A stretch of DNA of 8,597 nt from a candidate division WWE3 bacterium CG_4_9_14_3_um_filter_43_9 (GCA_002791435.1 PFXB01000085.1:1-8597), one strand, 5' to 3'; shown: positions 1 through 6,021, counted from the stretch's first letter. Notes: generated by a model not told the origin, from the letters alone. Numbers and translations are program-made.

Positions 1-2
1 CC

Positions 3-155
3 TGGTTTACACCGGATGGAGTGCCTTTTAATCAAATGTGGGACGATGCCAAGTACTGATTACCGCAGATCCTCTCCGGCTGCAATCTTGAAGGCTCGTT
101 TGTCTATGATGAAAATTTGAAGGTTGCCAGTCAGAAAGTTAGCATTACAGTTTGA
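3..155 (+). pseudogene. C-terminal end of an MTH1-like NUDIX hydrolase, interrupted by an in-frame TGA
   Basis: Frame 3 reads 18 residues (WFTPDGVPFNQMWDDAKY), a TGA at 57-59, then 31 residues starting LPQILSGCNLEGSF and a second TGA at 153-155. The two parts together align by eye with the C-terminal part of MTH1-type 8-oxo-dGTP diphosphatases, where the pattern is WF..(D/Q)xIPF..MWPDD.YW.P, a Leu-rich helix, and G.F.F. The TGA falls exactly on the conserved Trp of the YW.P segment, so TGG to TGA is the simplest history. These enzymes remove oxidised nucleotides from the pool; the NUDIX box itself would lie upstream of the window. As written, the product would lose its last 31 residues. Possible readings are a pseudogene, a truncated but stable protein, UGA readthrough or a sequence error. 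Family assignment is moderately sure because only about 50 residues are visible. Confidence 0.6.
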
Positions 156-199
156 AACTTAACACACAGATATTATCCAGAACTATAAAAATAAGAAAA

Positions 200-305
200 G
201 TTGTAGTTCTCCACTGAGTCGAATAGTAAAACGGGAAAGATAATTCTCACTGTGGTCGGCAATATTTTTATATTATTCTTCGACTGAAATGGAGAAGTAC
301 AATTT
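200..305. repeat. Imperfect long inverted repeat (hairpin), left of the GIY-YIG gene
   Basis: The left arm, about 200-230 (core TTGTAGTTCTCCAC then GTCGAA), is matched in reverse by 272-305 (TCGACTG..ATGGAGAA.TACAATTT). A weaker third copy in direct orientation sits in the loop at 241-266 (TTCTCACTG.GGTCG..AATA), about 37 nt after the first. The region 156-389 otherwise holds no convincing gene; the minus-strand open frame across it runs through the repeat and looks like no known protein. The structure resembles a REP/BIME-like element. Confidence 0.6.
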
Positions 306-654
306 AAAGATTTTAGTTTTTGACGAAATGTCTTTAAGGTTAATAAACAATTATGAAAAAATGGAAATGGTGTATATATCATCGAATGTTTGGATGGTAC
401 TTATTACACAGGTTGTACCTGGAGTATTCCGAAAAGAACGGATCAGCATGCATCGGGATTAGGATCAAAGTATACTAGACTACATGGATTCAAAAAACTG
501 GTCTATTATGAAGAATATCAGAATATAGAAGAAGCCAGAAAAAGAGAACAACAGATTAAAGGTTGGAGCCAAAGCAAGAAAAAGAAAATAATCAGCGGTG
601 CATGGTAATTTTCAAGATATTAAATTGTAGTTCTCCACGTTGGTCGAACAATAA
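273..654 (+). mobile_element. Candidate GIY-YIG cassette bounded by 33-bp imperfect inverted repeats
   Basis: The reverse complement of 273-305 aligns without gaps to 622-654, with 27 of 33 positions identical. The innermost 16 nt match at 15 of 16 (AAATTGTAsTTCTCCA). The two copies enclose one gene, the small GIY-YIG nuclease. Another direct copy of the right-hand repeat lies outside at about 201-230. No target-site duplication was recognised. A small nuclease gene framed by inverted repeats suggests a homing-like or repeat-associated mobile cassette. No transposase is present, so movement would need the GIY-YIG protein or a factor in trans. The repeats are visible in the sequence; mobility is inferred. 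Confidence 0.4.
390..608 (+). CDS. Small GIY-YIG nuclease-like protein (YhbQ/UPF0213 type), start region out of frame
   Basis: The in-frame coding part from TTG 390 gives 72 residues. Visible family features are YYTG (residues 5-8, the YIG half of the motif), an Arg in PKR (16), His 20, and RKRE with Glu 53 as the likely metal ligand, followed by IKGW and a Lys-rich tail. The first strand (VYIIEC, the GIY half) lies in the same frame at 372-389, but no ATG, GTG or TTG precedes it before the TGA at 354-356. The natural-looking starts are in other frames: ATG 361 or 367 would need one TA removed from the TATATA run, and ATG 353 would need one A removed from the A6 run. No clear Shine-Dalgarno is seen for any of them. 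The gene is therefore probably frameshifted, or is expressed by slippage or as a truncated TTG-started form. Such single-domain proteins are small and usually solitary; their function is uncertain. Inverted repeats flank it on both sides. Confidence 0.7.
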   Translation: MDGTYYTGCTWSIPKRTDQHASGLGSKYTRLHGFKKLVYYEEYQNIEEARKREQQIKGWSQSKKKKIISGAW

Positions 655-676
655 ATCCAGGCAGTTCTCCCTGGAG
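622..676. repeat. Right-hand copies of the AGTTCTCC repeat
   Basis: The first copy, 622-654, carries TTGTAGTTCTCCAC identical over 14 nt to 201-214, followed by GGTCGAACAATAAA. A second, shorter copy begins at 663 (AGTTCTCCCTGGAG), 34 nt further on. CCAGG (657-661) and CCTGG (669-673) can pair around the second copy. It lies between the converging ends of the GIY-YIG gene and hppA. Confidence 0.55.
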
Positions 677-682
677 TTTACT

Positions 683-707
683 CTTCCCCGCCGAATCGGC
701 GGGGAAG
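683..707. terminator. Strong GC-rich hairpin between convergent genes (repeat, possible terminator)
   Basis: A perfect 11-bp stem (CTTCCCCGCCG / CGGCGGGGAAG) with the triloop AAT. It lies 16 nt past the hppA stop and 74 nt past the GIY-YIG stop, so it could end transcription from either side. Neither strand shows a T run directly after the stem, which argues against a classical intrinsic terminator. The 12-nt word CCCCGCCGAATC recurs on the other side of hppA at 2763-2774, which marks it as a member of a genome repeat family. Confidence 0.45.
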
Positions 708-723
708 AAGTGACGATAGGGTT

Positions 724-2709
724 TTACAATTTAATAAACTGTACAATCAGCAAGGCCACGATGTTAATAATCTTAATCATGGGGTTTAAGGCCGGCCCGG
801 AAGTGTCCTTTAAGGGATCTCCGACCGTATCACCGACAACCGCCGCTTTGTGAGTATCAGTTCCTTTCCCGCCTAAATTTCCTGCCTCGATATATTTTTT
901 GGCATTATCCCAGGCGGCGCCGGCATTACACGAGAAAAGAGCGAGGCAGAGAGACGAAAGGATTACTCCGCCCAAAAACCCACCCAAGGCCTCTTTTCCC
1001 ATAAATCCGATGATTACAGGTGAAAAAATCACAATCGCCGCGGGGATAATCAGCTCTTTTTGAGCCGCTTCAGTAGAGATACTGACACACTTGGCATAAT
1101 CCGGTTTGGCGGTTCCTTCCATGATACCCTTGATTTCTTTAAACTGTCGCCGCACTTCTTCAACCATCAAAGTAGCAGCCTTGCCAACCGCACTTACCAA
1201 ACGTGACGAAAAAAGATACGGAATCATGGCACCGGCTAAAATTCCGATAAACACAAGCGGTGAACCGATATCGATGCTTGTTAAACCGGTTTTTTCAAAA
1301 TAAGTCGCAAACAAAGATGAAGCAGCCACAGCCGCCGAACCGATCGCAAAACCTTTGGTAAGCGCCTTAGTAGTATTTCCGACCGCATCCAATGATCCTA
1401 AAACCCTTTTTCCTTTTTCGGGCATATTGCTCATTTCCGCAATTCCATCAGCATTATCGGCCACAGGCCCAAAGGTATCCATGGACATAATAATTCCTGT
1501 CACCGCCAACATTCCCATCCCGGCTAAAGAGATCCCGAAAAAGCCGGCAAAGTGATATCCCAAACCGATGGTCGCGCAAACAACTAAGACAATCGGAGCA
1601 ACACTTTCCATGCCATAAGCTAAACCGGTGATTAAATTAGTGCCTGCTCCGGTTTGAGAGGCTTTAGCTATGTTTTGCACTGGTCCGAAATTTGTCCCAG
1701 TATAATATTGAGTCAGGAACAAAATCAAAATCATTGCTCCCAAACCAACCGCCGCCGCATAGCCGACTCTGATATCACCCAATAAGAAATAAGACAGACC
1801 TAAAAAGAGTACTAGCGCAAAAACGGAAGCAACAATAAAACCCCTGTTTAGAGCAGACATGGGATTTTCATCTTCCGATCTGGCTTTTACAAAAAATGTA
1901 CCGATGATCGAAGTAACAATCGCGCCGGCTCTTGCCACCAGGGGAAAAACAACACCCGGAAGTCCGAAAGCAGCGCCGCCCAAAATCATGGCTGCTACAA
2001 TAGTAATCGCATATGATTCAAACACGTCCGCGCCCATGCCGGCACAGTCGCCGACATTATCGCCGACATTATCGGCAATGGTGGCAGGATTTCTGGGATC
2101 GTCTTCCGGAATACCTTTTTCGACTTTTCCTACTAGGTCTGCACCCACATCCGCGGCCTTGGTAAAAATTCCACCACCAACCCTCATAAATAATGCTACC
2201 AATGCTGCGCCAAAACCATAGCCGACCAAGACATCGGTAGCATTGATATTTTTTAGATATGAAAATATATAGATAATTGAAACACCCAAAAGACCCAAGC
2301 CGACAATCAGCATACCATTGACAGTTCCGGCTCCGAAAGCAGTTTTTAAGGCGGGGTTAAGGCCTTTTAAAGCATTATTTGCAGTCCGCACATTCGCCCG
2401 GACGGCAACCCACATTCCGGCAAAGCCGGAAATTCCGGAAAAGACGGCACCTAAAAGAAACGTCAGCATTGTTCCGATATCAAGCTTCCATCCAATAAGA
2501 ACTGCAATAATAACCATAAATGGCAGAATGACGGTAAATTGGCGTTTTAAATAAGCCATGGATCCCTGGCGGATAGCCTGGGCAATCTCCTTCATTTTTT
2601 CGGTGCCCTCTTCTTCCTTTAAAATCTGTAGGGTTAAGTAGACACCATAGCAAAGAGCAATAATAGCGGTTACTGGAGCGGCAAAAAGAGCTACTTTCTG
2701 AATGTCCAT
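724..2709 (-). CDS. hppA: Membrane-bound proton-translocating pyrophosphatase (K+-independent type)
   Basis: This integral membrane enzyme hydrolyses pyrophosphate to two phosphates and pumps protons across the cytoplasmic membrane, storing the energy of biosynthetic PPi. The protein has 661 residues, close to the usual bacterial length, and many long hydrophobic segments (about 16 expected). The substrate-site signatures are all present: DVGADLVGKVE (187-197), EDDPRNPATIADNVGDNVGD (202-221), FGPVADNA..IAEM (413-426) and, near the C-terminus, VGDTVGDPLKDTSGPALN. In GNTTKALTKG the residues Lys 448 and Thr 451 occupy the sites that are Ala and Gly in K+-dependent enzymes; Lys at the first is known to replace K+, so this is the K+-independent, normally H+-pumping class. 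The start ATG has AGGAGG seven nt upstream (2717-2722 on the plus strand). The gene is monocistronic here and divergent from mat. One small oddity is Asp 421 in ADNADGIAEM, where Gly or Gln is more usual. Confidence 0.97.
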   Translation of the reverse strand: MDIQKVALFAAPVTAIIALCYGVYLTLQILKEEEGTEKMKEIAQAIRQGSMAYLKRQFTVILPFMVIIAVLIGWKLDIGTMLTFLLGAVFSGISGFAGMWVAVRANVRTANNALKGLNPALKTAFGAGTVNGMLIVGLGLLGVSIIYIFSYLKNINATDVLVGYGFGAALVALFMRVGGGIFTKAADVGADLVGKVEKGIPEDDPRNPATIADNVGDNVGDCAGMGADVFESYAITIVAAMILGGAAFGLPGVVFPLVARAGAIVTSIIGTFFVKARSEDENPMSALNRGFIVASVFALVLFLGLSYFLLGDIRVGYAAAVGLGAMILILFLTQYYTGTNFGPVQNIAKASQTGAGTNLITGLAYGMESVAPIVLVVCATIGLGYHFAGFFGISLAGMGMLAVTGIIMSMDTFGPVADNADGIAEMSNMPEKGKRVLGSLDAVGNTTKALTKGFAIGSAAVAASSLFATYFEKTGLTSIDIGSPLVFIGILAGAMIPYLFSSRLVSAVGKAATLMVEEVRRQFKEIKGIMEGTAKPDYAKCVSISTEAAQKELIIPAAIVIFSPVIIGFMGKEALGGFLGGVILSSLCLALFSCNAGAAWDNAKKYIEAGNLGGKGTDTHKAAVVGDTVGDPLKDTSGPALNPMIKIINIVALLIVQFIKL

Positions 2710-2736
2710 TGTTGAACCTCCTGCTTAAAAATTAAC

Positions 2737-2758
2737 TACCACGGCTTGCGCCGTGGTA
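2737..2758. repeat. Perfect 9-bp stem hairpin in the hppA leader
   Basis: TACCACGGC and GCCGTGGTA pair perfectly around the loop TTGC. In the hppA transcript it ends 27 nt before the start codon, just upstream of the ribosome binding site, and is followed by a T-rich stretch (GTTAATTTTTA). It could be an attenuator, a stabilising leader hairpin or simply a genomic palindromic repeat. The sequence does not decide among these. Confidence 0.55.
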
Positions 2759-2762
2759 TCCT

Positions 2763-2876
2763 CCCCGCCGAATCCCTGCCTCGCTTATCAGGCGGGGGCA
2801 GATTCGGCGAGTTTATTAATCATTCGATTCATCCCTGCCTCGCTTATCAGGCAGGCCTGCCTCGCCGTCAGGCGGG
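2763..2876. repeat. Cluster of CCTGCC/GGCAGG palindromic repeats
   Basis: A 22-nt word (core CCTGCCTCGCTTATCAGG) occurs identically at 2772-2793 and 2831-2852, and a third related copy (CCTGCCTCG..TCAGGCGGG) at 2856-2876. The first is wrapped in an 8-bp outer stem, GCCGAATC (2767-2774) with GATTCGGC (2801-2808). The second forms CCTGCC (2834-2839) with GGCAGG (2850-2855). Repeats of this type are common between genes in Patescibacteria. Here they would be transcribed in the hppA leader if either upstream promoter candidate is used. Confidence 0.75.
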
Positions 2877-2906
2877 CACGGGTAAAGTAAGTGGTCTTCT
2901 CGAATA

Positions 2907-2934
2907 ATTATAAACCACGATGGCAATTTCTTAA
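2907..2934 (-). promoter_or_regulatory. Candidate sigma70-type promoter for hppA (proximal)
   Basis: On the minus strand TTAAGA (4 of 6 to TTGACA) is followed after 16 nt by a perfect TATAAT. Transcription would begin near 2900 and give a leader of about 190 nt that includes the palindromic repeats. Confidence 0.4.
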
Positions 2935-2972
2935 GAGAACTAAAAAATGTGAAGAACTTTAAAAAAACAAAA

Positions 2973-3002
2973 CTCTCTTTAATATTTTTAATACCAAGAG
3001 AG
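2973..3002. other. Stem-loop CTCTCTT/AAGAGAG in the divergent intergenic region
   Basis: A perfect 7-bp stem with a 16-nt AT-rich loop. On the plus strand it is followed by GTTTAATTT. It lies between the two candidate hppA promoters, and no gene ends nearby, so a terminator role is not evident. Confidence 0.3.
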
Positions 3003-3027
3003 GTTTAATTTCAATCTAACTTAAATC

Positions 3028-3056
3028 ATTCTAGCATTTTTATAAAGAGCTGACAA
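3028..3056 (-). promoter_or_regulatory. Candidate extended -10 promoter for hppA (distal)
   Basis: On the minus strand TTGTCA (5 of 6) is separated by 17 nt from TAGAAT (5 of 6), with TGC directly before the -10 box, an extended -10 pattern. This is the best-spaced promoter on this strand. It predicts a leader of about 310 nt for hppA. Confidence 0.5.
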
Positions 3057-3100
3057 CCTGTAACTATCCTTGGAGTTACAATCCAAAAGGTAATCGGGAG

Positions 3101-3106
3101 TATAAT
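3101..3106 (+). promoter_or_regulatory. Isolated perfect -10 box upstream of mat
   Basis: TATAAT in the sense of mat, with only a weak -35 (TTACAA at 3076-3081, spacing 19). If used it would give a leader of roughly 200 nt carrying the hairpin and tandem repeat described below. Confidence 0.25.
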
Positions 3107-3173
3107 TAGTTAGGTGGACGTTGACAGACACAGAATAAATGAATTAAGCTATACCGGAATCGTATTTATTATA

Positions 3174-3216
3174 CCCAAATAACTTTGATTTGTGATTTAA
3201 GATGTTGTTATTTGGG
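3174..3216 (+). other. Long-stem hairpin upstream of mat
   Basis: CCCAAATAAC (3174-3183) and GTTATTTGGG (3207-3216) form a perfect 10-bp stem with a 23-nt loop, about 100 nt before the mat start. It has no T tail. It does not match the SAM-I riboswitch consensus as far as I can recognise. It could be a leader structure or an operator-like dyad. Confidence 0.4.
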
Positions 3217-3230
3217 GAATACCCAACTAT

Positions 3231-3262
3231 ATTTATTGCAAACCTGATTTATTGCAAACCTG
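3231..3262 (+). repeat. Perfect 16-bp tandem duplication upstream of mat
   Basis: ATTTATTGCAAACCTG occurs twice in direct succession (3231-3246, 3247-3262). The pair is framed by TACCCAACT (3220-3228) and AGTTGAGTA (3267-3275), which pair at 8 of 9 positions. Each unit contains TTGCAA, and the second serves as the -35 of the proximal promoter candidate. It may be a recent slippage duplication or a double protein-binding site. Confidence 0.7.
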
Positions 3263-3281
3263 AGGAAGTTGAGTATATAAA
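3252..3281 (+). promoter_or_regulatory. Candidate proximal promoter of mat
   Basis: TTGCAA (4 of 6 to TTGACA) at 3252-3257 is followed by TATAAA at 3276-3281 (spacing 18) or TATATA at 3274-3279 (spacing 16). Transcription would start near 3288, just before the AAGGAG ribosome binding site at 3304-3309. Confidence 0.4.
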
Positions 3282-3315
3282 GAGACGATTAACTTAAATA
3301 AAAAAGGAGTACAGA

Positions 3316-4524
3316 ATGACCAGAAATATAATTATTGAAAGTCTATCGAATAAGCCTATCAAGTTTCAACCTACCGAATTGGTAGAAAGGAAAGGCGTCG
3401 GTCATCCGGACTCTATCTGCGATGGAATTATGGAAGAAGTTTCGGTTGCGCTGTGTCGGGAGTACAAAAGAATAGCCGGTCGGATTCTGCATCACAATAT
3501 CGATAAAAGCCTTTTGGTGGCCGGTATCACCCAACCCAAGATTGGGGGGGGTAAGATTTTGGAGCCAATGAAAATGTATTTTGGAGATCGCGCCACCAAT
3601 GAATTTAAGGGTCAGAAAATTCCAGTCGAAGAAATCGCCATTGAAACCGCCAAACAATGGATCAGACAAAATTTACGCTTTGTGGATCCTGTAAAAAACA
3701 TTCATTATATAAGTGAAATAAAACCCGGTTCTCCTGAATTAACCGACATTTTTGCGCGTAAAAAAATCGGAGCCAATGACACTTCAGCTGCAGTGGGTTA
3801 CGCGCCTCTTTCTGAAACAGAAAGAATCGTTTTAGGAGTGGAACACTTTCTGAATTCGCGCGAGTTTAAAGAAAGGTTTCCGGAAGTCGGCGAAGATATA
3901 AAAGTCATGGGATATCGTCTGCACCAAAAATTAATTCTGACCGTAGCCATGGCTTTTGTAGACCGCTTTATTCCAGACCAGAAATTTTATTTTGACCGCA
4001 AGGAAGTGATCAAAAAAGCCATTCTGGATTTTGTGGCTCAAGAGAAGGTTGACTTGGAAGAAATTCAGGTTGATATCAACACCTTAGATGATCCATCCCG
4101 TGGAGAAGCCGGAATGTATCTGACGGTTACCGGAACTTCGGCCGAAGGAGCAGACTGTGGTCAAGTTGGCCGCGGAAACAAGGTCAATGGTTTAATCGCT
4201 CTCAACAGACCTATGGGAACCGAGGCTGCCGCCGGGAAAAATCCGGTTTCACATGTGGGTAAAATCTATAACTTTTTGACCCATCATATTGCGGCTCATG
4301 TCTATAATGCTGTACCGGGACTGGAAGAAGTTTATGTTTGGTTATGTTCGCAGATCGGGAAGCCGATTGATGAACCTTTAATTGCTTCGGTACAAGTTAT
4401 CTTAAAACCCCATGTTCATTTAAAAGAGATTGCACCCAAAATTCAAAAGGTGGTCGATTTTGAATTGAGTCAAATCTATAAATTTACCGAAAGATTGGCT
4501 GAAGGCGAATTTCCGGCCTGGTAA
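3316..4524 (+). CDS. mat: Methionine adenosyltransferase, archaeal-type (S-adenosylmethionine synthetase)
   Basis: The cytosolic enzyme makes S-adenosylmethionine from methionine and ATP, releasing phosphate and pyrophosphate. The 402-residue protein matches the archaeal AdoMet synthetase family (about 400 residues) over its full length and not ordinary bacterial MetK. Hallmarks are ERKGVGHPDSICDGIMEEVS (24-43), HHNIDKSLLVAG (59-70), GANDTSAAVGYAPLSETER (152-170), DDPSRGEAGMYLTVTGTSAE (258-277), GADCGQVGRGNKVNGL (278-293) and RPMGTEAAAGKNPVSHVGKI (298-317). The start ATG is preceded by AAGGAG with a 6-nt spacer. The CapA-family gene begins 9 nt after the stop, so the two are probably cotranscribed, and trmD, a SAM user, lies further down the same strand. 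This class also occurs in Patescibacteria and some other bacteria and suggests old transfer from archaea. Family assignment is very sure. Confidence 0.95.
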   Translation: MTRNIIIESLSNKPIKFQPTELVERKGVGHPDSICDGIMEEVSVALCREYKRIAGRILHHNIDKSLLVAGITQPKIGGGKILEPMKMYFGDRATNEFKGQKIPVEEIAIETAKQWIRQNLRFVDPVKNIHYISEIKPGSPELTDIFARKKIGANDTSAAVGYAPLSETERIVLGVEHFLNSREFKERFPEVGEDIKVMGYRLHQKLILTVAMAFVDRFIPDQKFYFDRKEVIKKAILDFVAQEKVDLEEIQVDINTLDDPSRGEAGMYLTVTGTSAEGADCGQVGRGNKVNGLIALNRPMGTEAAAGKNPVSHVGKIYNFLTHHIAAHVYNAVPGLEEVYVWLCSQIGKPIDEPLIASVQVILKPHVHLKEIAPKIQKVVDFELSQIYKFTERLAEGEFPAW

Positions 4525-4533
4525 TCTCATACT

Positions 4534-6021
4534 ATGCAGAGTTTAAGTCAAAAAGAAAAAGTAAAAAAACCTTTTTGGCCGGCCCTCGTCATTTTTTTAG
4601 CCTTAGGGTTAGTTTTGATTGTGGTTTGTAGCGAAAAGAATCTATTCTTATTTAATCTGAAGCCTCACGAAAGTTCGACTTCTTCATCCATTGCTTCAAA
4701 TTCTGAAACGGTTAGCGTTGAAACTTATTATGTTCCGGTTGCCGGTTTTTCTTCTTCTTACCAAAATCTCAATTTTGAGGAAATCAAAAATAGCCCTGAG
4801 AATGGGGATGTCGCTCTGCAGATAGTCATTCCTCTTGAAAATCGGGAGGAGCTATTGAGCATCTTTCAGCTTGGTGATTTTCCCTTGGCTGTCACAACAA
4901 TGCCGCGAACTGAAATCTATGATTATTTGAACGCCCATTCTGATATTGTCAGTTTTTTACCTTGGAATGAGGTCGATTTTCGCCTGAAAACTCTAAAGAT
5001 CAATGGAACTAGTTTATGGGAAAAGCAGGTTGACCTTGAAAAATACCCTCTGAAATTCGTTTCCGCAGAAACCAAAGATCAAAGTCAAAATTTACCGCAG
5101 TATTCATCTCAAAATTTAATCCATCTGGCGGCTGTCGGAGAGCTGATTCTTTCCCGAGGAGTGGCTGAACGCATCATAAAGTATAACGATGTTTTATATC
5201 CATTTCGCAAAGTCAACGCTGTTTTGTCAAGCGCGGATTTTACTTTGGCCACCCTTGAGGCGCCCTTGGTTGAAAATTGTGCTTATGCGCGCGATACCAT
5301 GGTTTTTTGCGGTCAGCCAGAATACGTCGCCGGACTTCCTTTCAGCGGCATTGATTTGGTATCTCTGGCGGCCAATCACATTAAGGATTATGGTGGAGGA
5401 GGAATTGCGGAAACGACTGCACTTTTGGATGAGAATAAGATTGCCCATGTCGGAGCGGGTCAGAATAGGGAGGAGGCTCATTGGCCGTATATTACCGAGA
5501 TCGGCAACGTCAAATTCGGTTTTTTGGGTTATAATGACGTCGTGCCGGAAAGTTATGGGGCCACGTCCGAGTCCGCCGGATCAGCCTGGGCAGAAATCGA
5601 CGAGATTTCCGCTGATATCGCAAATTTGAGGCCGCAGGTGGACGTCATCCTCGTTTTAATGCATTGGGGAATTGAATATACCAATAAACCTTCGGAACGG
5701 CAAAATGAGATTGCCCACGCCGCCATTTCGGCCGGGGTAGACATTATTATAGGTGACCATCCGCATTGGGTACAAGGAGTAGAGTTCTACGGCGGCAAAT
5801 TCATCGTTTACGGAGTTGGCAATTTCGTTTTTGATCAGATGTGGTCGCAGGAAACACGCGAGGGAACAATAGTGGACCTGTTTTTTTATCAACAGAAATT
5901 AATAAACGTCAGTTTTAGACCGACCGTTATCGAAGATTATGCTCAGCCGCGTTTGGCTACGCAGGAGGAAAGTACAAGGATTTTAGAGCGGATTTGGGAA
6001 ACGAGTGAGTTTGTGGAGTAA
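4534..6021 (+). CDS. Membrane-anchored CapA-family (PGA_cap, metallophosphatase-like) protein
   Basis: Residues 15-32 are one hydrophobic segment after a Lys-rich N-terminus, so the protein is probably anchored with its body outside the membrane. A Ser-rich linker (48-60) leads to a domain at about 63-180 (YYVPVAGF, LPWNEVDFRLKTLKINGTSL) that resembles the extra N-terminal domain of some CapA proteins, possibly solute-binding-like; this is tentative. Residues 195-470 are the CapA/PGA_cap domain: GELILSR (202-208), TLEAPL (240-245), NHIKDYG (281-287), HWGIEY (377-382), GDHPHWVQG (407-415) and YGVGNFVFDQ (426-435). The domain has a calcineurin-like metallophosphatase fold and is linked to poly-gamma-glutamate capsule synthesis or retention in Bacillus. 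The usual GD of the first metal motif is GE here. There is no clear ribosome binding site, and the 9-nt distance to mat suggests translational coupling. Actual substrate is unknown; no other capsule genes are in view. Confidence 0.88.
   Translation: MQSLSQKEKVKKPFWPALVIFLALGLVLIVVCSEKNLFLFNLKPHESSTSSSIASNSETVSVETYYVPVAGFSSSYQNLNFEEIKNSPENGDVALQIVIPLENREELLSIFQLGDFPLAVTTMPRTEIYDYLNAHSDIVSFLPWNEVDFRLKTLKINGTSLWEKQVDLEKYPLKFVSAETKDQSQNLPQYSSQNLIHLAAVGELILSRGVAERIIKYNDVLYPFRKVNAVLSSADFTLATLEAPLVENCAYARDTMVFCGQPEYVAGLPFSGIDLVSLAANHIKDYGGGGIAETTALLDENKIAHVGAGQNREEAHWPYITEIGNVKFGFLGYNDVVPESYGATSESAGSAWAEIDEISADIANLRPQVDVILVLMHWGIEYTNKPSERQNEIAHAAISAGVDIIIGDHPHWVQGVEFYGGKFIVYGVGNFVFDQMWSQETREGTIVDLFFYQQKLINVSFRPTVIEDYAQPRLATQEESTRILERIWETSEFVE

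Noticed and set aside
57..155. UGA used as a sense codon throughout the genome (Gly or Trp)
   Set aside because: hppA, mat, capA, trmD and the phosphohexomutase gene contain no in-frame TGA and encode Gly and Trp by GGN and TGG.
173..382. Minus-strand open frame of 69 codons
   Set aside because: It runs through the inverted repeats and the start of the GIY-YIG gene, resembles no known family and lacks a ribosome binding site.
200..676. Degenerate CRISPR array from the repeated AGTTCTCC units
   Set aside because: Copies occur in both orientations, spacing is irregular across the locus, the repeats are imperfect and no cas gene is present.
1859..2221. Plus-strand open frame of 120 codons inside hppA
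   Set aside because: It is antisense to a full-length, well-conserved gene; its Ala/Pro/Thr-rich composition reflects the reverse complement of Gly/Ala codons.
3121..3149. Promoter based on the perfect TTGACA at 3121-3126
   Set aside because: At 16-18 nt spacing only ATTAAG or TTAAGC-like sequence is found; the nearest TATA-like box is 23 nt away.
3057..3315. SAM riboswitch in front of mat
   Set aside because: The hairpin and direct repeats do not show the SAM-I conserved core that I can recognise. A covariance search against the SAM riboswitch families would settle it.
5189..5629. Plus-strand open frame of 146 codons inside the CapA-family gene
   Set aside because: It is a shifted frame of a gene whose motifs are all in the other frame, with no recognisable domain.
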